The position numbers and the translations under genes were made by a program. DNA of 36,410 nt, from assembly GCA_934725535.1 (NCBI GenBank), contig CAKVBV010000018.1, positions 1 to 36,410 on the forward strand, in the 5' to 3' direction. The notes under the pieces are model-generated. The model made no database searches. It was not told the origin of the DNA and saw only the letters and a program-made list of their open reading frames with translations. Position 1 is the first letter of the stretch, and each line of letters starts with the position of its first letter. Source of the DNA: an uncultured Bacteroidales bacterium. GTDB lineage: Bacteria > Bacteroidota > Bacteroidia > Bacteroidales > Paludibacteraceae. Of this stretch, positions 15,886 through 22,500 are shown piece by piece.

Positions 15886-15939
15886 GGTGTCGTATTTGTT
15901 AGTTAAACATTTCTTTCCGCTTTGGGTTAATAATTCTGT

Positions 15940-16557
15940 TTATATCCAGTTAATTCCGTGTTGTTTGCGCTGCTCGGAGGTCATCTGTTGTGCTTCCCAC
16001 GTGGTATAGCGGCGGGAGTAGCCGGTGAGACCGAGAGCGTCCGCCTCGTCTTGGTAGAGCAGTTTGTACTTGCCGTCAATCTGTGCGGAGACGATAGGCT
16101 TGTGTGGTGCACGGCTGCGCTCTATGGCGGCGAACTCGGCATTGGTAATCTCGTGGATATGCTTGTCGAGTTGCAGGAACTCCGCCACTCGGAACTCGCG
16201 GTAGTGGCAGTTGCGAAGCATATACTCCACGGCGTAGCGTACGCGCTCTGCGCTCCAGCCGAGAGCGACGACCTGCTCGGCAAGCACCGTCCAAAAGGTT
16301 ATCTGTGCGCCGTTGCCTGCTCCTGCCGTGTAGGCGGTGTTCATAGCCGGGAAGTTTACTGCGAGACGGAGCATGTAGGGCATTACCTCTTGGTTGGTGG
16401 CGGGTGGTAGGGCGCGGAATACCGACAGCGGGTTATTGCCTGCTTGCTCGTCCTGCTTCGCAACCTGCAAGGATTGATTGGGCGATGCCGCCGAGGTTGA
16501 TTGTGCGTTGCCCGCCGTTGCCTGTTGTCGGCGGAGTGCTTGTCCGATTGTTTCCAT
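15940..16557 (-). CDS. Candidate helicase loader / replication partner (lambda P-like position)
   Basis: 205 residues from METIGQALRR; this start overlaps the end of the initiator gene by 125 bp in another frame, both overlapping parts being low-complexity linkers. The middle (LPPATNQEVMPYMLRLAVNF, then WTVLAEQVVALGWSAERVRYAVEYML) is all-helical and resembles the C-terminal region of phage helicase-loading proteins. It lies directly after the O-like initiator, as P follows O in lambda. The role is inferred from position and helical pattern. Confidence 0.5.
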   Translation of the reverse strand: METIGQALRRQQATAGNAQSTSAASPNQSLQVAKQDEQAGNNPLSVFRALPPATNQEVMPYMLRLAVNFPAMNTAYTAGAGNGAQITFWTVLAEQVVALGWSAERVRYAVEYMLRNCHYREFRVAEFLQLDKHIHEITNAEFAAIERSRAPHKPIVSAQIDGKYKLLYQDEADALGLTGYSRRYTTWEAQQMTSEQRKQHGINWI

Positions 16558-17245
16558 TGTTTTGGTTTTTGAGTTTGTTGAGATATTTGGGTAGCCAGTT
16601 TTGGAAATGCTTGAGTGCTTCCATTCTCCTGCTCTGTTCGCAGTTTTCACGCACCTCGAAATCGTTGTCGTAGAACTCATCGAGGAGGGAGGCAGTAGTG
16701 AGGTTGAGATTGCTACGACTGACTAACATATTTGCCCATTGTTTTATGTCGCTTTCCTCGAACCATTTTTGCAACCTCTCACGTGCGCACGCGGGCGATG
16801 AAGAAGAAGAATAATCTATTCTGTTATCTTTAGATATATAAGGTGTAAGGGGTGCAAGATTTGCGTGGGTGGGGTGCAAATCTTGCAGGGGTGCAGAATT
16901 TGCAGGGGTGCAAACTTTGCGTGGGTTATTTGCCTTTTCGGGGGGTGCAGAATTTGCAGGGGTATGGGGTGCAAGATTTGCAGGGGTCATAGCCTTATAA
17001 ACACTTCTTTTTCCGTCTCCGTATTCCATATTCAACCATCCCTTTTCTTTGAGTTCGGCAATGGCATATTGTACACTCCTGCTGCTATACCCCAACCGCT
17101 CGCTGATGTAGCCGATACTGATTTTGACCGTTCCTTTGCGTCGTGCATCGTGTTCGAGTTGGTAGATGAGGGCATAGACATCGCGGAGGACACCGCCACG
17201 GAGGGTGTTCATCCAAGCGTATGTTTTGAGATATTCCTCTTTCAT
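16433..17245 (-). CDS. Phage replication initiator (lambda O-like), contains the origin
   Basis: 270 residues. The N-terminus has a winged-helix DNA-binding domain (about 28-90: ISIGYISERLGYSSRSVQYA, then ELKEKGWLNMEYGDGKRSVY), as in phage replisome organisers. Residues 88-140 are a Pro/Asn/Ala linker encoded by six 16-bp iterons. The C-terminus (about 155-230) is helical and polar and probably binds the downstream replication protein. In lambda, O binds iterons inside its own gene next to an AT-rich unwinding element; the same plan is visible here. Confidence 0.75.
   Translation of the reverse strand: MKEEYLKTYAWMNTLRGGVLRDVYALIYQLEHDARRKGTVKISIGYISERLGYSSRSVQYAIAELKEKGWLNMEYGDGKRSVYKAMTPANLAPHTPANSAPPEKANNPRKVCTPANSAPLQDLHPTHANLAPLTPYISKDNRIDYSSSSSPACARERLQKWFEESDIKQWANMLVSRSNLNLTTASLLDEFYDNDFEVRENCEQSRRMEALKHFQNWLPKYLNKLKNQNNGNNRTSTPPTTGNGGQRTINLGGIAQSILAGCEAGRASRQ
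16801..16848. other. AT-rich candidate DNA-unwinding element
   Basis: An asymmetric purine/AT-rich stretch (AAGAAGAAGAATAATC ... TTTAGATATATAAG) directly beside the first iteron, inside the initiator gene. Confidence 0.5.
16849..16981. repeat. Replication-origin iterons (six copies)
   Basis: The 16-bp sequence GGGGTGCARANYTTGC starts at 16849, 16871, 16888, 16905, 16942 and 16966. The copies do not share one codon phase: some read ANSAP or ANLAP, others KVCTP or LQDLHP, so the DNA rather than the peptide is conserved. Confidence 0.85.
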
Positions 17246-17254
17246 TGTCAGATG

Positions 17255-17479
17255 TTAGTGGTTAGTGGTGCCTTGGATAAACACGCGTATTTTTCTCACA
17301 GCCCTATTGTCAGAGGGCAGTAATTCATAGTCGGCAGGAGCGCCTATTTGCCGTATTCTCCGCCGTATGGTTTGGTAATCCAACTCGTTGGCGTTTAGGA
17401 TTTTGGGATATTGCGCTCCCGCCTTGTCTTTGTGAGCGAATATCCACTCATAGACTCTCATTCTTTCTGATGCTTTCAT
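17255..17479 (-). CDS. Small predicted DNA-binding protein
   Basis: 74 residues with a central helical segment (ILNANELDYQTIRRRIRQIG) that looks like an HTH recognition unit, and a short beta tail. It lies 9 bp upstream of the initiator gene on the same strand. A role in control of replication or the early operon is likely by context only. Confidence 0.55.
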   Translation of the reverse strand: MKASERMRVYEWIFAHKDKAGAQYPKILNANELDYQTIRRRIRQIGAPADYELLPSDNRAVRKIRVFIQGTTNH

Positions 17480-17495
17480 ATCTGTAATGTATTGT

Positions 17496-17729
17496 TTATT
17501 TTGCTTTTTTGGTTGGAATAACTATCTGCTGCCACTCGTTGTGTTCCGCAAGGAAACGGTCTATATCGTCCTTGTGGTAGTAGTTGAGTTTGCCGAGACT
17601 GCTGCGTGGGTGCAGCCCCTTGTCGATAAAGGATTTTTTGAGTGTCCGCTCGTCGATGTCTCCGAGGTAGGTACATACATCTGCCATACCCAAGAGCCAT
17701 GGCGAATTGATATTGCGTTTCTTTTTCAT
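17496..17729 (-). CDS. Excisionase/MerR-type HTH protein
   Basis: 77 residues with the layout of the HTH_17/excisionase family: LLGMADVCTYLGDIDERTLK followed by LNYYHKDDIDRFLAEH, the typical second half. Such proteins bend DNA to direct excision or act as small regulators. Start overlaps the upstream stop (ATGA). No integrase lies beside it, so a true Xis role is uncertain. Confidence 0.65.
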   Translation of the reverse strand: MKKKRNINSPWLLGMADVCTYLGDIDERTLKKSFIDKGLHPRSSLGKLNYYHKDDIDRFLAEHNEWQQIVIPTKKAK

Positions 17730-18010
17730 CGGAGTACTAACTTATGGAACGCTATGTATTGCCGTGCGTCTTGTGGCGTGATATAGTAGGCTTTGACTCG
17801 CTTGTCGTTGGGGAGTGTGATGAACTTGTCGCGGTGTATGGGCATACCGTCCGCCACCAATTCGCTGATGCGTTTGGGGAACTCCATACTGCCGAACTTG
17901 TGCAAGGCATCAAGACCGGTTATCTCTTTTCCTGCGTTGTGCAAGAACCACCATTTGATTTGCTCGCGCTGACTTGCGGTGCTGCGCGGATTAGGGTTGT
18001 TGTCTGCCAT
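17726..18010 (-). CDS. Winged-helix protein (HTH_39-like)
   Basis: 94 residues. Residues 10-80 (ALHKFGSMEFPKRISELVAD, then PIHRDKFITLPNDKRVKAYY) match a small winged-helix family common in phage early operons. It ends in ATGA overlap with the excisionase-like gene. Its start follows the tRNA-like elements by 25 bp, so all may be on one transcript. Confidence 0.7.
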   Translation of the reverse strand: MADNNPNPRSTASQREQIKWWFLHNAGKEITGLDALHKFGSMEFPKRISELVADGMPIHRDKFITLPNDKRVKAYYITPQDARQYIAFHKLVLR

Positions 18011-18035
18011 AGTTGTATATATTTTTTATATCTTG

Positions 18036-18102
18036 CGGACAGGGCAGGCGTTGAACCTGCGTTTGTCTTTTCAGACCGTGCTGCCTACTACACCACCTAT
18101 CC
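18036..18102 (-). ncRNA. tRNA-like element 1 with a tetraloop in place of the anticodon loop
   Basis: The minus strand starts GGATAGG, which pairs with CCTGTCC at the 3' end (7 bp, one G-U). The D arm is GTGT/GCAC and the T arm is GCAGG-TTCAACG-CCTGC, both tRNA-like, with discriminator G and an encoded CA. The central arm is only 12 nt: GTCT-GAAA-AGAC, a 4-bp stem closed by a GNRA tetraloop instead of a 7-nt anticodon loop. Total length is 67 nt. It cannot decode normally. It may be a decayed tRNA-Gln-like gene or a functional tRNA mimic. Confidence 0.65.
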
Positions 18103-18184
18103 AAATCCCGCCTAACGTTTCACAACGGCTGCGCGGGGAGTAACCTAACTAAAATCTAATACCATGATTAAAAAACACTCTTTG

Positions 18185-18298
18185 TGGCGGAGACGGGACT
18201 CGAACCCGTTTGGCAAACTGTGGAGTATTTTTGTCATTTGACGACGCGAGCCGCGTCGTTTCCCAATCAGCACCTTACCACTTTCCTACATCCCCGCC
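18185..18298 (-). ncRNA. tRNA-like element 2 with an enlarged central region
   Basis: Seven-base-pair acceptor stem GGCGGGG/CTCCGCC (one G-U), discriminator A and a canonical T arm ACGGG-TTCGAGT-CCCGT. The D region keeps GTGGTA but has only a weak stem. In place of an anticodon arm there are about 60 nt: TTGGGAAAC pairs with GTTTGCCAA directly next to the T arm, and inside lies the 20-bp hairpin sequence found also at 30562-30582. The plan recalls a tRNA interrupted by a repeat, or the tRNA-like domain of tmRNA. Confidence 0.6.
18240..18259. repeat. Dispersed hairpin sequence, copy 1
   Basis: GACGACGCGAGCCGCGTCGT, near-perfect inverted repeat. The same 20 bases occur in reverse orientation at 30562-30582 in the host murF-alr gene. 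Confidence 0.85.
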
Positions 18299-18302
18299 TT
18301 GT

Positions 18303-18332
18303 GCATTGGCTATCTTCCCAGACCGCCAATGC
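18303..18332. other. Stem-loop between SSB-like gene and tRNA-like element 2
   Basis: GCATTGGC and GCCAATGC pair around 14 bases, without a T-run. It ends the SSB-like transcript or guides processing of the tRNA-like RNA. Confidence 0.4.
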
Positions 18333-18376
18333 GGTTTACGTATAAAATCAAGAATAATGTGTACTCTGTATCTCTA

Positions 18377-18721
18377 TCAGAACGGCAAGTCTAAACTCTC
18401 GCCGTCCTGCAATGTCTGCTCGTAGGTAGGAGCGGCAGCGATGTCCTCGGGGCTTGGTACAGCCGTGACGGTCTGTTCGTGCCACGTGCGGAGGTTGCCG
18501 ACGATGTAGTTCACGCCCTCTTGTCGGTTCTCTTTCTTGGGAGAGCAGGTGATGAGGTGGTCGCTGAGGACTTTGCCGTTAGCGTCAAGGAACGGCTCTT
18601 TCTTCTCGTGAACGGAGATGTTGAGGTACGCCCGCTTCACGCCGTCTTTGCAGTTTACCACTTTGATTTCAGACTTGGGAATATCCGTCAAACAGATACT
18701 GCCGATAAATTTCATTGCCAT
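18377..18721 (-). CDS. Single-stranded-DNA-binding-like phage protein
   Basis: 114 residues. Beta-rich N-terminal body (FIGSICLTDIPKSEIKVVNC, then RAYLNISVHEK and LITCSPKKE) compatible with an OB fold, and an acidic C-terminus GESLDLPF that resembles the DDIPF tip by which SSB recruits partners. It lies beside NinB-like and annealing-protein genes, as expected for a phage recombination set. A second Met at 18715 could also be the start. Confidence 0.6.
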   Translation of the reverse strand: MAMKFIGSICLTDIPKSEIKVVNCKDGVKRAYLNISVHEKKEPFLDANGKVLSDHLITCSPKKENRQEGVNYIVGNLRTWHEQTVTAVPSPEDIAAAPTYEQTLQDGESLDLPF

Positions 18722-18773
18722 AATCTTTGTAATTTTTGAAAAATGGAGTTCTTATAGAGTTCTTATAGTGTTC

Positions 18774-19217
18774 CTATAGCGGAACACGTTGTGCATACTG
18801 TTCTGCCCACATCTCGAAATAGAGGTCTTCGGGGTTGGGTAGTGTGATGCCGTACTCGCTTGCCGCGTCTGCCTGTACACGGTTGAGGAAGTTGGTCATC
18901 TGCTCTGTTGTCAGCCCGCTGGTGTGCCCTGCTATGCGTCCGCGCGGTGTGTCGATGGGCAAGAAGAGGGTGCAGTAGGTGTCGTGTACGGTCTGCGGGG
19001 AGAACGTGCGTCCAGTGGCTTCCGACCACGACCGCGCTATGCAGGTGAACCACAGCCACATCAGTCGGTTTTGGTCGTTGCTGCGTGGTTTCTTGGCACG
19101 TTGCAGGGTGATGAGGTACTCGCCGTTGGTTGCATCGTTGAGCCACATCTGTATCTGCGGGAGGATAGCCTGTGCGTTGCTCAGTCCGCGCTGCTTGATG
19201 AACTTGATATGTTTCAT
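18774..19217 (-). CDS. NinB/Orf-like recombination protein
   Basis: 147 residues from MKHIKFIKQRG, 3 bp after the upstream stop; the longer open frame upstream is a shadow. RSNDQNRLMWLWFTCIARSW, the motif TFSPQTVHDTYCTLFLP and the ending TTEQMTNFLNRVQADAASEY match the NinB family. Lambda Orf/NinB assists loading of recombinases onto SSB-coated DNA and can replace RecFOR. It fits between the SSB-like and Rad52-like genes. Confidence 0.75.
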   Translation of the reverse strand: MKHIKFIKQRGLSNAQAILPQIQMWLNDATNGEYLITLQRAKKPRSNDQNRLMWLWFTCIARSWSEATGRTFSPQTVHDTYCTLFLPIDTPRGRIAGHTSGLTTEQMTNFLNRVQADAASEYGITLPNPEDLYFEMWAEQYAQRVPL

Positions 19218-19219
19218 AC

Positions 19220-19636
19220 TTACTTGCCGAGGGTTACTTGCAGGGAGGTGGTGCTGCTTTTGGCGCACATTTTGAGTTGTTGGAGTACGGTCTCGCGCCC
19301 TTTCTGCTCGGCACGGATAGTATCTATCTCGGCTTGCAGGTCTCGCCATTGCGGGTCGGAGGAGTAGTCGTATTTCACGCCGCACTCTTTGATTTGGAAC
19401 TTTGCACCGAAAGCCCCTATTTCTTTTTCGGGGTACTTGGCGGCTTGGAGGATAGCCTGCTCGGCTATCTGCTTTCGGGCATCACCTGCCAGTTTTTCGA
19501 GAGCGGTGAGTAGTCCGTAGGCACGCAGCGGGTCGATGTCGCCGCCCGACACTTTGCGCACGATACCCTGTACCTGCAAGGCTATCTCTGCCTTGCCCGG
19601 TACTTGGTAATCATTGGATAATACTATGCTGTCCAT
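19220..19636 (-). CDS. Unknown early-operon protein
   Basis: 138 residues: a helical N-terminus (GLLTALEKLAGDARKQIAEQ), a beta segment around FGAKFQIKECGVKYDYSSDP, then a coiled coil (IDTIRAEQKGRETVLQQLKM). The pattern is shared with small proteins beside phage recombinases, but I cannot name a family. Its start codon lies immediately at a heptanucleotide tandem repeat (19637-19678) that could affect its ribosome-binding site. Confidence 0.6.
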   Translation of the reverse strand: MDSIVLSNDYQVPGKAEIALQVQGIVRKVSGGDIDPLRAYGLLTALEKLAGDARKQIAEQAILQAAKYPEKEIGAFGAKFQIKECGVKYDYSSDPQWRDLQAEIDTIRAEQKGRETVLQQLKMCAKSSTTSLQVTLGK

Positions 19637-19678
19637 AATTATGAATTATGAATTACGAATTATGAATTATGAATTACG
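19637..19678. repeat. Heptanucleotide tandem repeat (AATTAYG)6
   Basis: Six uninterrupted 7-bp units, AATTATG twice then AATTACG, repeated twice. It lies in the 45-bp gap between the annealing-protein stop and the next start codon, so length changes would alter the leader of the downstream gene. Confidence 0.9.
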
Positions 19679-19681
19679 AAT

Positions 19682-20425
19682 TTATGCATTGCTGGTGTTC
19701 TGCTCTATTTCCACACGGCGGCGGGTGAACGCGTCGCGGAGGTTGGTGTCGCGCTCAATGAGTGCGGTGTTGGCTTTCCAGATAGTGGATAGCGCGGCTA
19801 CTGTCTCTGCCGCCCGCACCATATCGAGTATGTCGCTCGGTCGTGTAGGTGCTTTGTCGCGGGTCGGTCGCGGGTCGGTCGCGGGTTGCGGCTGTTGTGC
19901 CGTAGCGGGTGCGTTGTACTGATAGCGGATATTGTCCTTGCCGTCTTTTATCACAAGCCGCGTGATACGCTTGTCGGGAGAAACGCCCAACTCTGCCACG
20001 TGCAGGTTGATATTGCGCCCTGTCTCGCCTTGGTTGTAGCGTATCCAAATGAATGGTGCGGTGTACAACTCCACGCCTATGCCCCAGTTGAAACACGCCC
20101 GCTTGAAAGAGTCGCTTGCCTCACCTTTCTCTTTTTCGACATTGCTTTCTGCACCCGCGTCCCACTTGGTTATCCACTCTGTGCCGTGCTTGACACTCAC
20201 GCCGCAATAGATAGTCCCTTTGAGTTCTTTGTGCTCGCGCTGCCAGCCGAAGGGGCTGAAGAGTTCGTCCAAGATACGCATATCGCACCGCGCGTCTTTG
20301 TAGAGCAGGAACGATGCCGCGGTGGCTACACCGTTTTCTTTCTTCTCTGTGCCGATACGCACGTCTATCTCGTCCGCACGTAATGGGCGTATAATCACAT
20401 TGTTGTTGGTATTGAGACTGCACAT
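19682..20425 (-). CDS. Rad52/Sak-type single-strand annealing protein
   Basis: 247 residues from Met at 20425, or 256 from Met at 20452; the shorter start avoids overlap with the small gene upstream. The core (ILDELFSPFGWQREHKELKG, then EKEKGEASDSFKRACFNWGI and VELYTAPFIW) matches the Rad52/Sak family, including the S-D-[AS]-F-K-R-A helix. Such phage proteins anneal homologous single strands. A C-terminal linker contains PATDPRPTRD, encoded by a dispersed 11-bp-unit repeat, and is followed by a helical tail. Confidence 0.8.
   Translation of the reverse strand: MCSLNTNNNVIIRPLRADEIDVRIGTEKKENGVATAASFLLYKDARCDMRILDELFSPFGWQREHKELKGTIYCGVSVKHGTEWITKWDAGAESNVEKEKGEASDSFKRACFNWGIGVELYTAPFIWIRYNQGETGRNINLHVAELGVSPDKRITRLVIKDGKDNIRYQYNAPATAQQPQPATDPRPTRDKAPTRPSDILDMVRAAETVAALSTIWKANTALIERDTNLRDAFTRRRVEIEQNTSNA
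19853..19888. repeat. Dispersed 11-bp-unit repeat, copy 2
   Basis: Three TCGCGGGTCGG-type units, in frame in the annealing-protein linker. 32 of the first 34 bases match the host copy at 36362. Confidence 0.9.
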
Positions 20426-20430
20426 TGTTC

Positions 20431-20544
20431 TTACCTGTTGTTGGTTACACATTGGCTTTTCGGTTGGTATTCGTCCACCGTGTCAGCGGACGAATACCAG
20501 TTGTCTTGTATCTGCTCGATAAAGGAGCGCATTATCTTACTCAT
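20431..20544 (-). CDS. Unknown mini-protein
   Basis: 37 residues (MSKIMRSFIEQIQDNWYSSA), start overlapping the upstream stop as ATGA. It contains an inverted repeat (TGGTATTCGTCC with GGACGAATACCA), which may act at RNA level. Coupling supports translation; function unknown. Confidence 0.5.
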   Translation of the reverse strand: MSKIMRSFIEQIQDNWYSSADTVDEYQPKSQCVTNNR

Positions 20545-20888
20545 TGCTGTGCGGGAAGGCTGTTGAATATCTTTTTTGCCGCCTTGTGGATAGGCATTGA
20601 GTTGGCGGAGTAGTGCTCGCTGAGGGAGATGGTGAAGCCGCCGTCCTCAAAGAGCGAAACGCTGATGCCGTCCTCGATGTTGGGTTCGCCGTCTATCACC
20701 TCATAGGGGTGTGTGGACTTGACGAGGCTTGACAGTTGTTTTGCCTGTGGGGTCAGCCTGCCCTCTTCAATAGCGGCTAAGATGTAGTTTTGCAACTCTA
20801 CTGCCAGTACGCTGATAGCGTTCTCGCCTGCGGCGATGGTGATGATGCGGTCTTGTGCCGCGGTCTCATTGGATTTTACCTGTACCAT
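20541..20888 (-). CDS. Unknown early-operon protein
   Basis: 115 residues. Helical N-half (NAISVLAVELQNYILAAIEE) and a beta C-half (GISVSLFEDGGFTISLSEHY). Leader CAAAGATT just before ATG is shared with the SSB-like gene. No family recognised. Confidence 0.6.
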   Translation of the reverse strand: MVQVKSNETAAQDRIITIAAGENAISVLAVELQNYILAAIEEGRLTPQAKQLSSLVKSTHPYEVIDGEPNIEDGISVSLFEDGGFTISLSEHYSANSMPIHKAAKKIFNSLPAQQ

Positions 20889-20927
20889 AATCTTTGAATT
20901 TTATATTGTTGAACATTTATTTGCTTG

Positions 20928-21227
20928 TTATGCTGCCAACTCATCGTAGTATTCACCGGCGATGTCGGCAAGGTCTCGGAGGTCGTTAATCCGCTCGGCT
21001 TGTGCGTCCGCGTAGTCGTCCTTGGCTTTGCTGCCGTAGGTGTAGTAACCTACATTGTCGTAGTAGCCGTAGCCGAGGCTTGTGATGTTGCGCTCGCACT
21101 CGTCCGCCTCTTTCTCGCACTCTTGCTCGAACTCGAATACTTGGTCAAGGTCGAAACCCTGCTTTTGGAAATAGGCGATGATGTCGGCTTGGGGCTTGCC
21201 TATGGTGTTGGCGATGTGGTCTGTCAT
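20928..21227 (-). CDS. Unknown acidic early-operon protein
   Basis: 99 residues from the Met at 21227 (MTDHIANTIGKPQADII); the frame is open to 21281, but only this Met has the leader ATGATT seen before neighbouring starts and it avoids overlap with the upstream gene. Strongly acidic, Tyr-rich centre (GYGYYDNVGYYTYG). An acidic DNA-mimic anti-restriction role is possible but unsupported by any motif. Confidence 0.6.
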   Translation of the reverse strand: MTDHIANTIGKPQADIIAYFQKQGFDLDQVFEFEQECEKEADECERNITSLGYGYYDNVGYYTYGSKAKDDYADAQAERINDLRDLADIAGEYYDELAA

Positions 21228-21264
21228 AATCATTGGTATTTGTTGGTGGTTGGTTATAGGATAG

Positions 21265-21471
21265 TTAGTTGTTGCACTCATTGTTGCACTCTCTTAATTC
21301 GCGCACGCTTATGTGCGTGAGGGCTGTCAGCAGTACGCTTATCACTGCAAACCCTACCTGCCATGCGTAGAACTCACCCGCAGCGATTATGCTGCCTATT
21401 GTCTGCGCGATGCTCAGTATTGCCATGGTGGCGAAGAAGATTACCTGAATTATACACATCACTTTCTTCAT
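21265..21471 (-). CDS. Small membrane protein, first gene of the leftward operon
   Basis: 68 residues with two transmembrane helices (about 4-30 and 36-55) and a Cys/Asn tail. As the first gene after the early promoter it should be made immediately on induction. Possible superinfection or lysis-control role; no family recognised. Confidence 0.6.
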   Translation of the reverse strand: MKKVMCIIQVIFFATMAILSIAQTIGSIIAAGEFYAWQVGFAVISVLLTALTHISVRELRECNNECNN

Positions 21472-21494
21472 TTTTCTATGTCGTTTTTTTTGTT

Positions 21495-21502
21495 TATCTT
21501 TG
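21495..21502 (+). promoter_or_regulatory. Candidate rightward -7 element
   Basis: TATCTTTG, pointing through the operator towards the repressor gene 160 bp away. No TTG at the expected upstream distance. Confidence 0.35.
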
Positions 21503-21515
21503 CAGTCTGTTTGTT

Positions 21516-21546
21516 GCGTGAAATACCTTTCGGATTTGTTTCACGC
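21516..21546. promoter_or_regulatory. Candidate repressor operator
   Basis: GCGTGAAA and TTTCACGC, 15 bases apart, in the start region of the leftward promoter and between the divergent early operon and repressor. Confidence 0.6.
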
Positions 21547-21548
21547 TG

Positions 21549-21580
21549 CAAAGGTAGTGATTTTTAGTAGTACTACCAAA
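21549..21580 (-). promoter_or_regulatory. Leftward early promoter (PL-like)
   Basis: On the minus strand TTTG, 20 bp, then TACCTTTG. The spacer contains the 10-bp palindrome GTAGTACTAC (21567-21576), a possible second operator. Confidence 0.75.
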
Positions 21581-21662
21581 TTTTTGAGTAAAAAAACTTA
21601 TAAAATATCAATTTTGCAAAGTCGAGTTTACAAAATGGGTGTTTTTACTAAAAAGAAAAATT

Positions 21663-22388
21663 ATGTGTACACGAGAAAACAGATTAGATATAATGTATAA
21701 ATATGCACTTTCCAATGGATTGTGTAAAAATAAGGGGAAATTTGCAGAGTTAGTAGGGGTTGCAGGTAGCAATCTATCAAAAGCATTTAATGGTGATGTC
21801 CGCTACTTAACGGATAATTTTTTGATAAGAGTAAACTCGGTGTTAGACAATGTGTTTTCTCTCGATTGGGTACTAAACGGGACTTTGCCGATGATGAAAG
21901 AGCTGCACAATAAGCAGGGATTAGGACAATCTGCCTTATCCTCCTGTTCCTCCGAAGAAAAACAAGAGGAGCAAGTAATCGGGGGCAATGGTTTGCCTCT
22001 CATTCCGATAGACGCGGTAGCGGGTTTTAACGGGGTGGATGTGCAGGGGGTGCGTTTGGAGGACTGCTCGCGGTATGTAGTACCGGAGTTTGCAGAGTTG
22101 CACGCAGAGTATATGATACGTGTGTCGGGGTCGTCAATGTACCCGAAGTACAGCAACGGCGACCTGCTCGCCTGCCGCCGAGTAACCGAGGTTACATTCT
22201 TGCAATGGGGAAAGGTGTATGTACTCGACAGCAACCAAGGGGCGATGGTCAAACGGCTGTTCCCGTGCGAGGACAACGATGAGGTCGTGGAGTGCCGCTC
22301 GGACAACCCGAACTATCCGCCGTTCCGATTGCCAAAGAACGAGATACGCTCGGTGTCAATAGTGGTGGGAGTGATACGGTTTGAGTAG
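21663..22388 (+). CDS. CI/LexA-type phage repressor with S24 peptidase domain
   Basis: 241 residues from MCTRENRLDI; an upstream Met at 21639 is less likely. Residues 5-75 are a Cro/CI-type HTH (GKFAELVGVAGSNLSKAFNG). A linker leads to the S24 self-cleaving domain: cleavage site Ala120-Gly121 (DAVAGFNG), nucleophile Ser158 (SGSSMYP) and general base Lys197 (AMVKRLF). It keeps the prophage silent and would inactivate itself when RecA is activated by DNA damage. It faces away from the leftward operon across the operator region. Confidence 0.9.
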   Translation: MCTRENRLDIMYKYALSNGLCKNKGKFAELVGVAGSNLSKAFNGDVRYLTDNFLIRVNSVLDNVFSLDWVLNGTLPMMKELHNKQGLGQSALSSCSSEEKQEEQVIGGNGLPLIPIDAVAGFNGVDVQGVRLEDCSRYVVPEFAELHAEYMIRVSGSSMYPKYSNGDLLACRRVTEVTFLQWGKVYVLDSNQGAMVKRLFPCEDNDEVVECRSDNPNYPPFRLPKNEIRSVSIVVGVIRFE

Positions 22389-22450
22389 GTGGATAATAGG
22401 GGGGGGAGAAGTGTGTCTATAAAAAATTAGCATAAAAAGTAATTATATAC

Positions 22451-22481
22451 TTGTTTACATCAACTATTTGCAGTAATTTTG
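22451..22481 (+). promoter_or_regulatory. Promoter of the TAC module
   Basis: TTG, 20 bp, then TAATTTTG, 20 bp before the toxin start. Confidence 0.65.
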
Positions 22482-22500
22482 CAGTCGGAATTGTTAGTGT

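Noticed and set aside
16841..16990. CRISPR array
   Set aside because: The repeats are 16 bp with irregular 1-21 bp gaps, and lie inside a coding gene; they fit iterons. No cas genes are present.
18210..18425. 71-codon plus-strand frame over the tRNA-like region
   Set aside because: It runs across tRNA-like element 2 and into the SSB-like gene; no ribosome-binding site, protein-unlike content.
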